Made by a program: the position numbers and the translations under genes
In this document: piece by piece, positions 42,693 to 52,640 of the stretch
How the letters are laid out: the number at the start of each line of letters is the position of its first letter
Numbering within the stretch: position 1 is the first letter of the stretch
Assembly: GCF_036320655.1 (NCBI RefSeq)
Contig: NZ_CP143258.1
Location: forward strand, 558,001 to 622,000
Reading direction: 5' to 3'
Length of the DNA: 64,000 nt
Source of the DNA: Porphyromonas pogonae
Lineage (GTDB): Bacteria; Bacteroidota; Bacteroidia; Bacteroidales; Porphyromonadaceae
The notes under the pieces: generated by a model
What the model saw: only the letters and a program-made list of their open reading frames with translations
Database searches by the model: none
What the model was told of the DNA's origin: nothing

Positions 42693-43622
42693 CTATTTCT
42701 CTCGCCAAACAGGAAGTGATTGCCAATATTTTGGGAATCCCATATCTTTAAGGTCGAGCAGACGGCAATCGAATTTGAGCAATTCCTTGATATTCTTTTT
42801 GAAGTCACTTCCGGGACTGATAATATCAAGGATATACGCGATACAAGAAAGCACTGCAAACAATTTGTTTGTGCGTATTTGTCCGATTGTCGTTCGATCC
42901 ATGAACGGACAAAGAGTGTTGTATGGCAATGTTACGCTAACCATAAAACGGCGATTCCAAGTACGGCTGTGGTGAGCGCAACAATTACGGAGATTGGAAA
43001 TGGCGTGTAGCCATTTCTCTAATATAGCAACTTTCTTCAAACCGAATTGCTCTGTAATGTATTCCTTGCGGTAGTCTAACTTTAAGGATTGGAACAAGCG
43101 GCTCAATGTGGCAAGCGATACAACTTCGAGTGCCATCCAACTTGGTGGCATCGGAGGGTTGTCATACTTAGAACGGTAATGCTTGATGAAATCTTCGTTG
43201 CTACGGTTTACGTCAGCATTGATATGTTCCATCAAATCATCATAGCCGAAACGATACAAACTTTCATCATCGTACCAATGGCTATCACCTGTGCTTTCGG
43301 CATATACCTGTACGATTTTTGTGCGCACTGCCACTTCTATCTTTTCAATAGCATTGAAAATAAGTGAACGCAGTCTGCGGTCAAAACAATAAAGGTCTAT
43401 TATGTCTTTGAAGTGAATATCTTTGCGAGTAAAGTTGTGTTCAGAATCTTCACCATCCTCTTGGAATGGATAAGTGTATGCACGAAGTCGATAGTAACTG
43501 ATATTGAACAAATAAGCGGATGCCTCGCTTTCATCATCGAAAACAAGCCCCCGTTGTTTTAGCCGCGCAACTTGCTCGGCGATGGGCAACGGCTTCTTTG
43601 CATAATCTGTTTTATCAGTCAA
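42693..43622 (-). CDS. Abi_2-family abortive infection protein
   Basis: A 309-aa protein of the Abi_2 (AbiD/AbiF-like) family. It starts YAKKPLPIAEQVARLKQRGLVF, followed by YYRLRAYTYPFQ and, near residue 210, the RNCCAHHSRTWNR segment typical of the family (RNxxAHHxRxWN). Such genes stop phage growth at the cost of the host cell. It lies next to IS copy 1 at the edge of the accessory island. The 178 bp to the IS hold nothing recognisable. Confidence 0.88.
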   Translation of the reverse strand: MTDKTDYAKKPLPIAEQVARLKQRGLVFDDESEASAYLFNISYYRLRAYTYPFQEDGEDSEHNFTRKDIHFKDIIDLYCFDRRLRSLIFNAIEKIEVAVRTKIVQVYAESTGDSHWYDDESLYRFGYDDLMEHINADVNRSNEDFIKHYRSKYDNPPMPPSWMALEVVSLATLSRLFQSLKLDYRKEYITEQFGLKKVAILEKWLHAISNLRNCCAHHSRTWNRRFMVSVTLPYNTLCPFMDRTTIGQIRTNKLFAVLSCIAYILDIISPGSDFKKNIKELLKFDCRLLDLKDMGFPKYWQSLPVWREK

Positions 43623-44103
43623 TTTTATCAGAAGCTACTATATAAAAACTCGAAGACCTCCCCGGGTGCGCTGTTCTACGGGAAGCGTGGGAGGCCATAT
43701 CTGATGCAAAGGTAATACTTTTATTTAATACTGCAATGTACGTGGCAAAAATGTTTTCGACATTGTGAGATTCTACTTTCAATCAGCAACTGCAAAATTT
43801 CTACAATCTTCAAAAATGCAGTACGCTTAGTATAATATTGGTGGTTAAATGAGTTTCATCCTGTTGCTGGATTTTATCTATTTCTTGATAAATCCAACAG
43901 AATAGCTACAAACTATTATGGAGTGGTTTCAACCGTACCCATCTTAGACCATCAATGTCGATATAACCTCTCTTATTGTGGCGTGAAATAGTGATAAAAG
44001 AGATGTAGTAGTTTGTGATTAATTTGGGAGAAAACAAACAAGAAATGGGACCTTAACGGTATCATATATAGAGAAAACCGATACAAAACAACTGTATATT
44101 AAA

Positions 44104-45390
44104 TTAATATAAATCACACTTCGGTTCAATCGTGGCACTGCTATTCCCAGCCGTAGTATTCTGTTTGTATTGGATGATGCCGATAGCCGGGTAGATGGTA
44201 ATATTTTTCAATTGCCAATAGATCCCCGAGTAGAGATAACCCTTGTGCAAAGTTGTATGATAGATCTTGTCGGCATTATTCTGTCGCAAATGCAGGTACT
44301 CATATCTGGCACCCATATTAAATGAACCTCCTAAGATATTAGAGGAGTATACAGCATCTGAGATAAAAGAATAAGTATGGTTTTTGATATTGTTGTCAAG
44401 GTTGTAATTCATTGCCTCATGTGGTGCGAGTAGTTGCTGCCATAGGTGTTGATCTGAGTTTGCTTTAGACCAGGTGTTCACCATATTCAACGCAACAGAG
44501 CGGTTCTTACCCAATAGATAATTGTAGTAAAAGTCTGCTATCCATGACTGCGAATAGCTTTTCAGTTCATTTCCATTACTCCCCTGTATGCGATTTGCCC
44601 CGTCAATAATTTCCACCTCCGCAAGGTTATTTTGTTGGCGAGGATTCCATAAATATTTTATATTGGCATTTAATAGATGTTTTTTCTGAAAGCGCTGATA
44701 TGACATCTGTACAAACTGATAGATACCCTTGTATCGGTTATCTTTTCCTCGGTAAAAAGTCTGTTGTTCTTTGCCATAGTCATAGTGAGAATCGAGGTTG
44801 ATATCGCCAATATTTCGATAGTCAATCAGATGGTTTATTTTTATTTGGTTGAGCGAGTCAGCATAAGTGAGACTTGTTTGGTTAGTCCCAAAGCCTGTGT
44901 TAATAGCATTATTTGTATTGAGATAGGCAGTGTATAATCTGCTTTCATGTTTCTTCATGATAATATTGGCAACGGGACCTGAGGTAAAAGCCATATATCG
45001 GGCAGGTGCTACAGGATAGTATTCGACACTCTTGATATCCTCGCCTTTATAAGTCTTCAGATCAAAAGCTGACGAAGGTATACCATTGATAAGGATGAAC
45101 ACATTTTTATGATCAAACGAAGTTAGTTCGTTCTCATTAAGTTTGGTTCGAAAATAGTTTAGGGACGAAACTGCGTCAAGTGCATTGGTACCGAATTCCC
45201 TGTTTTCCTTGGATAGGTGTAGCAATTGGTGGTCTCCTTTGGCAATGATCTTCTTGGCTTTGATCACCAATTCCTGTAACTTCAGATCTTGTTCGACAGA
45301 GTCTTTACTGGCGTTTTGTGCTTGAGAATTCTGATACAAGGTTACGATACAACAAACACATAAAATAATCATTCTATTTTTTATATTCAT
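44104..45390 (-). pseudogene. Truncated outer-membrane beta-barrel receptor
   Basis: A 428-aa protein with a signal peptide (MNIKNRMIILCVCCIV...SQA), a TonB-receptor-like plug (VFILINGIPSSAFDLK, VEYYPVAPARYM, VANIIMKKH) and then barrel strands that stop early (SATIEPKCDLY). Relatives such as the 776-aa protein at 50310-52640 are nearly twice as long, so the C-terminal half of the barrel is missing. The following ~480 bp (43623-44103) hold no clear gene and may contain decayed remains. It may be a damaged member of the adjacent peptide cluster. Confidence 0.65.
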
Positions 45391-45716
45391 AATTGATATA
45401 ATCTATTGTCAATCTGATAGGCTTGTCCAATCTATACAAAATCATGGTTTAGATATTATTCCTTCTTAATCAATGCTACAACAACCTCCTATTTTTTATC
45501 ATTATAGTTAATTCGATTGTTTAACACGTGGTTTACTAATGCAATTTAATGATGAAGATTTATTTTACGATAAAATGTTTCCTTTCTAAAATGGATACTG
45601 CAAAGCTTTTAGACTATAAAAGTCATGATGAATATATGATTAGGTTTACAACCTAATGAATTTGTTTCGTCTGGTGATAATAAACTTTACTAAAAGTAGA
45701 TGATGAAAGGCATAAA

Positions 45717-45903
45717 GAGACTGTTGCAAAAGTCAACAGCCTTGTGGATTTTGGAGGCAAAGCCGACAAAAGACACTTTGACCGGGCAGAGAGGGTAAAG
45801 TGCAAGGCGCTAAGAGAGAGTGCACAGGGAGTTTACTTCAGGTAAATGACCAAGCGCGAATCTCGCAAGCAACGAAGCAATTTGCCTGCTATGCAACGGT
45901 CTC
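45717..45903 (+). mobile_element. 187-bp MITE, copy 4
   Basis: Same element as at 144 and in the same orientation, flanked by the 5-bp duplication ATAAA. It lies in the ~700-bp gap between the truncated receptor and the end of the peptide operon. A hairpin at 45910-45934 follows it. Confidence 0.9.
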
Positions 45904-45909
45904 ATAAAG

Positions 45910-45934
45910 GAGCCTTTTGCACGGTAAAAGGCTC
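45910..45934. terminator. Hairpin downstream of the peptide operon
   Basis: GAGCCTTTT (45910-45918) pairs perfectly with AAAAGGCTC (45926-45934). It may end the minus-strand operon, but the T-run is poor. The ~155 bp between it and 46092 carry an open 45-codon stretch in the minus-strand frame after the HlyD-like stop, of unknown meaning. Confidence 0.4.
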
Positions 45935-46092
45935 TATTATATCTTCTACACTGATGTAGCCATAGGCACTGTCCATAATTTGGTGTAAACTATACTCAAC
46001 AATGGACTTATCAATGATGATACATAAGACAGCGATTGTAGTACTTTACCATTTCCCACATCTGGATTATAGCCTATAAAAGTCAGTTCAAA

Positions 46093-46587
46093 TCACTTCA
46101 AGAAGCTGAGGAGACTCTCCAGCAGAGACCCCTGATATTGTGTAAGTATAAAGTCAACAGTCTGTCCTTGCATTTTTATAAGACTATCCTGTGGCAAGCC
46201 GATTATAGCTTCCTGCCTACCCAGCGTATCACGCACGGCAGATAATTTGATGAGTTTTCCTGCAAGATGTCCGTCGGGAGATTGAAGCATCAAGTCAGCC
46301 CCTTCTATCACTTGGGAATTGGGACGCTTTTCTCCAAATATTAGTAACAGCTTTGTTGCTTTAGCATTAGTTTCCAGCTCTCGCTCGGATACTCTTATGA
46401 TAGCTGTGCCGGAATAGACCTGTTTGTAAGGCAAGAAACAGGCTACCCCGAAGAGGCAAAGTAATACTACCCCAATCACGCTGATACCATAGCGAACCAG
46501 CGAGGAGGGAATTTGCCCCACGATACTGCGGACTTTTTCACTGCGAAGCTCGAAGCTTCGCTCTTGTTTCTTTTCTTCTCTGTCCAT
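46093..46587 (-). CDS. Short HlyD-like membrane protein (exporter partner)
   Basis: A 164-aa protein whose N-terminus (FELRSEKVRSIVGQIPSSLVRYGISVIG) matches the start of HlyD-type adaptors found beside Bacteroidota peptide exporters. It has one transmembrane helix at about 32-53 and then a beta-rich periplasmic part. Full adaptors are around 400 aa and have a lipoyl/coiled-coil hairpin that is absent here, so this is either a reduced adaptor or a truncation. Its start lies 1 bp after the ABC gene stop. Confidence 0.7.
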   Translation of the reverse strand: MDREEKKQERSFELRSEKVRSIVGQIPSSLVRYGISVIGVVLLCLFGVACFLPYKQVYSGTAIIRVSERELETNAKATKLLLIFGEKRPNSQVIEGADLMLQSPDGHLAGKLIKLSAVRDTLGRQEAIIGLPQDSLIKMQGQTVDFILTQYQGSLLESLLSFLK

Positions 46588-46588
46588 A

Positions 46589-48799
46589 TCAATTGCCGAG
46601 TTCTAATTGGTTCTTTACCAGGGCAAAGTATTTGCCACGCTTGGCGGTAAGCTCGTCATGTGTACCCACTTCTACGACCTTGCCCTCGTCCAATACCACG
46701 ATCTGATCGGCATGGCGCACCGTGGAGAGGCGATGTGCCACTACGATCACTGTTTTCCCTTGATAGAAATCCGATAGTTTCTCGGTAATGGCTCGCTCGT
46801 TGTTGGCATCAAGCGCATTGGTGGCTTCGTCCAAGAAGACGAACATCGGGTTCTTGTAAACCACCCTTGCTATCAGGATGCGTTGCCGTTGCCCTTGGCT
46901 CACGCCTTGCCCGTCCTGCCCGATCATCGTATTGTAGCCCAGTGGCAGCGCTTCTATATAATCGGCTATGTTTGCCACACGAGCGGCATAGCGGATACGT
47001 TCGATGTCTGGTTCGTCATCCGAGATGGCAATGTTCCTCGCAATGGTGTCGGAGAAGAGATACCCCTCCTGCATAACCGCTCCGCACTGATGCCGCCACC
47101 ATCCCAGATTATAATCACTGAGATTGGCTTTGCCCACTTCGATGGCTCCCGCTATCGGCTCATAGAAGCCGAGCAAGAGTTTGATCAGGGTAGTCTTGCC
47201 GCTACCGCTGGCTCCCACGATGGCTGTTACCTTACCGTTAGGGATCGAGAGATTGATGTCCGAAAGAACGTTCTTAGGACTATAGAGATCGTATTTGAAA
47301 GAAAGGTCTTTGATCGTGAGCGAATGTCCCTCATTGGCTTCACCGGTATAGCTATTCCGTGTCCGCTCGGTATTCTCTTCATTGGTTTCCGTATGGATCT
47401 CATTCATCCTATCCAAACTGATGCTCACGTCCTGCCATGAATAGATGAATTGAATAAGTTGCTCCACAGGATTGTTGAGCTGTCCGATGATGTATTGCAC
47501 GGCGAGCATCATACCCAGTGTCATACTTCCGTGGATTACGGCAGTGGCGGCCAGCACGGTAATGAGGATATTCTTTACCTCGTTGATGGTGATGCTTCCT
47601 GCCTGCTGTACTTGTTGCAGGTTGAGGGATTGTAGATTAACCTTGAAGAGGTCGGCTTGTACATCCTCCCACTCCCAGCGTTTGCGCTGCTCGCATCCTT
47701 GTAGCTTGATTTCCTGCATACCTCCTATCAGCTGGTAGGTCACATTGCGGTTGCGCCCTGCTTGCTCGAAGTATTTGTAATCCAGCGTGCGCCTTTTCTT
47801 CAAAAAGAGGATTATCCAGCCTGCATAGATGAGTGTGCCGACGAGAAAGACCAAGAAAATACCGAGATTGTACACCGCCAGCACGATGCCAAAGATGATA
47901 AAGGTAAAGAATGAGAAGAGCAAGCTCAGACTACTCGAGGTCAGAAACTGCTCCACCCTACGGTGGTCTTCGATGCGTTGCAAGAGATCGCCCATGAGCT
48001 TCGTATCGAAGAACTTCATCGGAAGCTTCATCAGCTTGATAAAGAAGTCTGAGATGAGCGAGATGTTGATACGAGTAGAGATGTGCAGAAGTATCTTGGA
48101 ACGTATGAAGTCAATGGCCGTACGGCTGAAAAGGAGCATCATCTCAGCCAAAAGGACAAGCCATACGAAGCCTATATCCTTGCCTCCAATACCTGTGTCA
48201 ACAATGGATTGTGTCAGGAAAGGAAAGATGAGTTGTAGTAGAGAGCCAAGTAGCAAGCCCAATATCAGTTGGGTGAAGAAACGTTTGTATTTCCGAAGAT
48301 AACTCCACAGAAATCCAACACGCTTTTTCTTTGGACTATTGTCTGTATGCTCTTGTTGGTAAAATTGCTCAGTAGGTTCCAGAAGCAGTGCAATACCCTT
48401 TCCCTCTCCATTGGTTTGGGTGCTAACCCAATGTTCGCAGAACTCTTCCTTGGTATAGGTTACAAGTCCTTTCCCCGGATCGGCCACATAGACAGTATAT
48501 TCCCCTTTCTTGTGCTTCTTTATCTTATAAACAACGACAAAATGGTTTTGATCCCAATGCACAATGCAAGGTTGTGTTATATCCTTTGCAAGAGAGGTGA
48601 AGTTTAGTCGTCCTCCCATGGTTTTAAAACCAATCTCTTCTGCAGCCTTACTAATCCCCAAGAGTGAAACACCATCTTTTCCTTGGTCACAAAACTTACT
48701 TAAGGCCTCCAAACTGGGATGTCGTCCATAGTGACTAATCACCATAGCTAAACTCACTGTTCCACAATTCATAGCATCTCGCTGTTTTATAAAGATCAT
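46589..48799 (-). CDS. Peptidase-containing ABC exporter (C39-PCAT)
   Basis: A 736-aa bacteriocin-type exporter that cuts the leader after Gly-Gly and exports the core peptide. The C39 peptidase domain at 1-135 has Cys12 (RDAMNCGT), His86 (DQNHFVVVY) and Asp107 (VADPGKG). Six transmembrane helices follow at about 170-440. The ATPase has Walker A GASGSGKTTL, signature SQGQRQRI and Walker B FVFLDEATNALD. Its DNA looks clearly richer in G+C than the genes upstream in the operon, suggesting a different origin. The matching substrate is the GG peptide at 55921. Confidence 0.95.
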   Translation of the reverse strand: MIFIKQRDAMNCGTVSLAMVISHYGRHPSLEALSKFCDQGKDGVSLLGISKAAEEIGFKTMGGRLNFTSLAKDITQPCIVHWDQNHFVVVYKIKKHKKGEYTVYVADPGKGLVTYTKEEFCEHWVSTQTNGEGKGIALLLEPTEQFYQQEHTDNSPKKKRVGFLWSYLRKYKRFFTQLILGLLLGSLLQLIFPFLTQSIVDTGIGGKDIGFVWLVLLAEMMLLFSRTAIDFIRSKILLHISTRINISLISDFFIKLMKLPMKFFDTKLMGDLLQRIEDHRRVEQFLTSSSLSLLFSFFTFIIFGIVLAVYNLGIFLVFLVGTLIYAGWIILFLKKRRTLDYKYFEQAGRNRNVTYQLIGGMQEIKLQGCEQRKRWEWEDVQADLFKVNLQSLNLQQVQQAGSITINEVKNILITVLAATAVIHGSMTLGMMLAVQYIIGQLNNPVEQLIQFIYSWQDVSISLDRMNEIHTETNEENTERTRNSYTGEANEGHSLTIKDLSFKYDLYSPKNVLSDINLSIPNGKVTAIVGASGSGKTTLIKLLLGFYEPIAGAIEVGKANLSDYNLGWWRHQCGAVMQEGYLFSDTIARNIAISDDEPDIERIRYAARVANIADYIEALPLGYNTMIGQDGQGVSQGQRQRILIARVVYKNPMFVFLDEATNALDANNERAITEKLSDFYQGKTVIVVAHRLSTVRHADQIVVLDEGKVVEVGTHDELTAKRGKYFALVKNQLELGN

Positions 48800-48845
48800 A
48801 GCCTATTCAATGTAAAATAACAGAGGAAATATAAACAACTATTTC

Positions 48846-49655
48846 TTAAATTAAATTGAATTTTGTCTTCCATGGCCAATGGTCTATATACTCCTTTAGA
48901 GCTGTCCTTGACATACTACATACTTTAAGTAATTCTTTTTCTAATAATATCCCTCTAGAATCCATTCCTGAAATCGAATTTATGCCTCTTGGATGATACA
49001 AATGGTATGCATTGCCATATACACGCTCAATGCGATTCCCTAGGATTAGGGTTCGCTTAGCTCGCTCTATATCTTCTGGTCCCCAGCCATAAAAATATTG
49101 ATTTTCTCCTCCTATACTCAAATATTTAGTTTTACTCACAAAGAAAGCCCCTCCATAAGATGGTCTACTAAATTGTATCAGTGATTGTTTTTTAAGATAT
49201 AAGTAGTTGAAAAGATCATCTTGGGTCATTTGTTGAGATATTAGATGTCTAGATGTTGAAGAATCTAAAAAGATAATCCCTTTAGTATAGGGATATACAA
49301 GTGTGCATTCCTCTTCTTTGAATATTTTAGTAGCCTTCTGAATCTGAATATTTGGAATGATGACATCAGTGTCCCAGATTCCACAAATTTCATTTTTACT
49401 GGATACAATTAGCTGATTAATATACTTTGTTCGATGAAATATAGGGTCATTGTCATAAATAAAAATATGCCTAAATAATTTGCCTAGAGGAATAGATAAG
49501 CGACTATGTGTGTCTGCTTCTAGGATAAGGATCTCATCAATATAAGGGAAAAAAGAGAGGTGCTTTATTACATACAATAAGTTTGATAGTCTTTCTTGAC
49601 TATCTACTCTAATAGGTATTAATACAGATATATATTTTATATTTGATGTATACAT
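48846..49655 (-). CDS. Galactosyltransferase-like family protein (GT-A fold)
   Basis: A 269-aa soluble protein with a GT-A layout: ISVLIPIRVDSQERLSNL at the N-terminus, a DxD-like metal motif in GIWDTDVIIP, and the C-terminal acceptor motif GGENQYFYGWGPEDIERAKR. This last motif is typical of the galactosyltransferase C-terminal domain shared with polypeptide-GalNAc-transferase-like enzymes. The donor sugar cannot be read from the sequence. Its position inside the peptide operon suggests it glycosylates the peptide or extends a first sugar. Confidence 0.78.
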   Translation of the reverse strand: MYTSNIKYISVLIPIRVDSQERLSNLLYVIKHLSFFPYIDEILILEADTHSRLSIPLGKLFRHIFIYDNDPIFHRTKYINQLIVSSKNEICGIWDTDVIIPNIQIQKATKIFKEEECTLVYPYTKGIIFLDSSTSRHLISQQMTQDDLFNYLYLKKQSLIQFSRPSYGGAFFVSKTKYLSIGGENQYFYGWGPEDIERAKRTLILGNRIERVYGNAYHLYHPRGINSISGMDSRGILLEKELLKVCSMSRTALKEYIDHWPWKTKFNLI

Positions 49656-49677
49656 GGAGTATATTATTAATGTGATT

Positions 49678-50310
49678 TTAACGTGGATATGGGTCTATAT
49701 TTTTCCGGTTTAATTTTAGAACAACTCTTCTCTTATATGGATAAATATACCGCTTGAGATCATGTAGCTCATCCTTTAATAACCCAATATGAAGGAGTCG
49801 CTCTATTAAATAGAAAACATGATGAGCTGTAAGGAGACACACTCTCTCGCTTTTTACTGATTCAGACAACCAGTCAATAAAGAATATGATATACTGTGCG
49901 ATGGTCAACTCTTTAAGATTATCACAGTCTTGAATATTTAGATTTTTACACCTTAAATAAAGATAATAACCAACACCACAGATCCCATTTCCAAGTGATG
50001 TTCCAGTAAGCAATCTTTTGTCAACTATTTTCATCGCAATAGAATCCAGTTCATAAATTAGTGGCATAAAATCATTATCTAGAATACCATCATTGAATAG
50101 CAATAAGATTCCACAGCCGATACCAATAATACCATCATCGTAATTTAATTTCTGAAAAATACATGGAGTCTGTAATAAATTGCGTAGTTGTGATTTACAT
50201 TCTTCAACCTTTGGGGAGATGTTAGATGAACTAAAGCATAATGTTTCGACAATATCTCTCATTTGTCCTTTATTGCTCATCCCTAACGAATTATATGCTT
50301 GCATAGCCAT
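49678..50310 (-). CDS. LanC-like protein lacking zinc ligands
   Basis: A 210-aa protein with two LanC-type alpha/alpha-toroid repeats: YDDGIIGIGCGILLLF and TSLGNGICGVGYYLYLR. True LanC cyclases are ~400 aa and have a Cys and a Cys-His pair that bind zinc; no CH pair is present. It may be a scaffold or half-toroid that works with the GT-LanC fusion upstream. Its ATG overlaps the stop of the barrel gene by one base (TAATG), so translation is coupled. Confidence 0.6.
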   Translation of the reverse strand: MAMQAYNSLGMSNKGQMRDIVETLCFSSSNISPKVEECKSQLRNLLQTPCIFQKLNYDDGIIGIGCGILLLFNDGILDNDFMPLIYELDSIAMKIVDKRLLTGTSLGNGICGVGYYLYLRCKNLNIQDCDNLKELTIAQYIIFFIDWLSESVKSERVCLLTAHHVFYLIERLLHIGLLKDELHDLKRYIYPYKRRVVLKLNRKNIDPYPR

Positions 50311-52640
50311 TACTTAAGTGTTCCACTATCAGAGTCCGAATTGTAAATATATCTATCGCTTGCTTCGAATCGCTTACCTGAGTGCAAGCTGATAGATAAC
50401 GAGAGATAAAAGGTGTTTCGGAAACTATCATTGAAACTACGAATTGAGGTATTGTAGCTATCTGCTAGATACTCCTTTTTACTTGTGAATCTACTCGCAT
50501 TAGTCATATAACCAAGTCCAATCTTATAATTGTGCTTTCGATAATCTATTCCTATATTAATGAGACCATTCCCTCTATAAAAAGATTCACCATTGAGGTT
50601 TGCTTGGTCTGAACGGTAGTTAGCCCAATACTTCAAATTTTTATGATTGTATGAAATGCTGGTATCATAGGAAAATGCTGTTCGTTTGTGGTTGTAAGTC
50701 TGAGACTTTGTTTGCATCAGGCGGAGTCCGCAACCTACTCCAACATTAAGTTTGCTATCAAGTAAAGAGCTTGATAGCCCGAAGTTAATATGGAATTGGT
50801 GATATTTGTCGGCATTGATAAGTTGTCGAATAATTTTATCGCCTTCTCCTTTATAGCTCTCCATAATGCTACCACTAGCGTAAGAGTCAAAAAGGCTGAG
50901 TGACAGCTTGTACCGCTTGGGTGAGTATGTAAAGCCCAACTGATTAATGAACTGATTATATGGTTTAAGGCTTGGGTTACCTCTGTGTATCACATAGCTA
51001 CTTACCGGATACTCTATCATATTACTCTCCCCTGTCGAGAATTTCTGAACCCTTACGCTACCGGAGTACCTAACCTGAAGACTTCTGCTTAGGAGTAGAG
51101 ACAGATTTAGCTGTGGTGTAATAAAATGTGATCTATTGAGGGCTGTATGCTCCTGTTTTTGTATATATAGAGTGTAGCCAAGTCCAAGGCTATAGACGAG
51201 CTTATTGTATACTCCCTTCCATTGAGCATAGGTGTAGGTATTATAATTCTTTAGCTCAATTTCTCTAGCGAGGGTCGTTGTATTCGTGAGTTCATTACGA
51301 TTTGTTCCCATTGAGTAATTAATCCCAGTAATCAACTGGCCACTCTTGAGTGAAGTTTGCCAGAAAACATCCCCAATAACCGAATATCTACTTCCGTCAA
51401 CGGCTGTAGAAATTTCATTTCTAAGATGCTCCTCATAACGCTCTCGCAGTTTATTTGAGGACGAGGAGGTAAAGGCGTTACCAACTATGTTTACGGCAAA
51501 TATATTTTTGTTGAATAACCTCTGATAATACAAATCAAAGGAAGGCTTTAGCTCCCTATATCGTCGCTCTTGATTATTGGATAGTGTTATAGGTCGTTGG
51601 ACATCATTCATTCTTTCTAACATCATCACCCTTTCATTGGATTTCTCTTTCCAGTAATCATATGAGACCTTCATCAAGAAGAATGTTTTGTCTAGGTCTG
51701 TATAGTTATAATGTAATGTGACTGTTGCGTAATCCTCCTTGAAGCTCGAAGGAATTCCTCTAATTTCTCTGCTTATTATTTTATCACTCGGGAACCGATA
51801 GTACTCTTTCCCCTCTGAATAACTTTTGGCATACTGATGTACTGTCCCTGATACACTCACCCCCAACTCAGATTTCCTCCAGTTATACGACATGTCTCCA
51901 TAAATATCTCCCCAAAGAGTGTGGAAGGTATTTCGAGAATCCCATGTTACTGCGATTCCGTGTATAGGCTCTTTAAGGATAATATCTATTACAGCTTCTG
52001 CATCACCATACCTCATTGAGGGGAAATCGTGATACTCAACTCTTTTTATTTGGTAGGGTGCTATCCTTAGATAATCTTTTTGGCTTGCAGGTGTCCCATT
52101 AATACGGACTAAAAGTTTCCCTTGTCGAGAAGTGCTGATACGATTCTGTGAAGGATCTATGTATAGACCCTGTATCATCATATTACCTAACACATCAATA
52201 GCATTACTTGCTCCCTTAAGTTGCGGAGTAGTTGGATAGAGGACTTGTTTGTCAATATGAGTCGTGCTTGAGAAAGGAGCCTCAATGACTACTTCTTCTA
52301 GGATTGAGGTCCTTGTCTTTACGATAATTTCTCCTAAATTGAGTGTTTCTCTAATGTGATTCAGATTTAGCTTGATAGTCTCAATAGCTACAGTCGCAAT
52401 AAATAATTCATAGCTCCGACCTTGTACTACACTAAATTTGAAATTTCCGAGCGAGTCAGTTATCTGAATGTCGGTTCTTTTGCTTTCGTCTAGGGATATG
52501 AGACGGATAGGAATTTGTGCAATCCCTATATGCTCTCCCTTTGTAGATTTAAGTCGTCCAGTAATGAACAAATTCTGTGCGGAGACGGAATATAGAGAAG
52601 TCAAGAACATAATCAAAAATAATAAGCACTTAGAGTTCAT
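50310..52640 (-). CDS. TonB-receptor-like outer-membrane protein of the peptide operon
   Basis: A 776-aa outer-membrane protein starting MNSKCLLFLIMFLTSLYSVSAQ (signal peptide). A carboxypeptidase-regulatory-like domain follows (FITGRLKSTKGEHIGIAQIPI), then a plug (LLVRINGTPASQKDY, AEAVIDIILKEP) and a large beta-barrel. It sits within the exporter operon, so it may carry the peptide across the outer membrane or take up a ligand linked to it. The start overlaps the upstream gene by 11 bp (ATGAACTCTAA), which decides against the longer frame at 52682. Confidence 0.82.
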   Translation of the reverse strand: MNSKCLLFLIMFLTSLYSVSAQNLFITGRLKSTKGEHIGIAQIPIRLISLDESKRTDIQITDSLGNFKFSVVQGRSYELFIATVAIETIKLNLNHIRETLNLGEIIVKTRTSILEEVVIEAPFSSTTHIDKQVLYPTTPQLKGASNAIDVLGNMMIQGLYIDPSQNRISTSRQGKLLVRINGTPASQKDYLRIAPYQIKRVEYHDFPSMRYGDAEAVIDIILKEPIHGIAVTWDSRNTFHTLWGDIYGDMSYNWRKSELGVSVSGTVHQYAKSYSEGKEYYRFPSDKIISREIRGIPSSFKEDYATVTLHYNYTDLDKTFFLMKVSYDYWKEKSNERVMMLERMNDVQRPITLSNNQERRYRELKPSFDLYYQRLFNKNIFAVNIVGNAFTSSSSNKLRERYEEHLRNEISTAVDGSRYSVIGDVFWQTSLKSGQLITGINYSMGTNRNELTNTTTLAREIELKNYNTYTYAQWKGVYNKLVYSLGLGYTLYIQKQEHTALNRSHFITPQLNLSLLLSRSLQVRYSGSVRVQKFSTGESNMIEYPVSSYVIHRGNPSLKPYNQFINQLGFTYSPKRYKLSLSLFDSYASGSIMESYKGEGDKIIRQLINADKYHQFHINFGLSSSLLDSKLNVGVGCGLRLMQTKSQTYNHKRTAFSYDTSISYNHKNLKYWANYRSDQANLNGESFYRGNGLINIGIDYRKHNYKIGLGYMTNASRFTSKKEYLADSYNTSIRSFNDSFRNTFYLSLSISLHSGKRFEASDRYIYNSDSDSGTLK

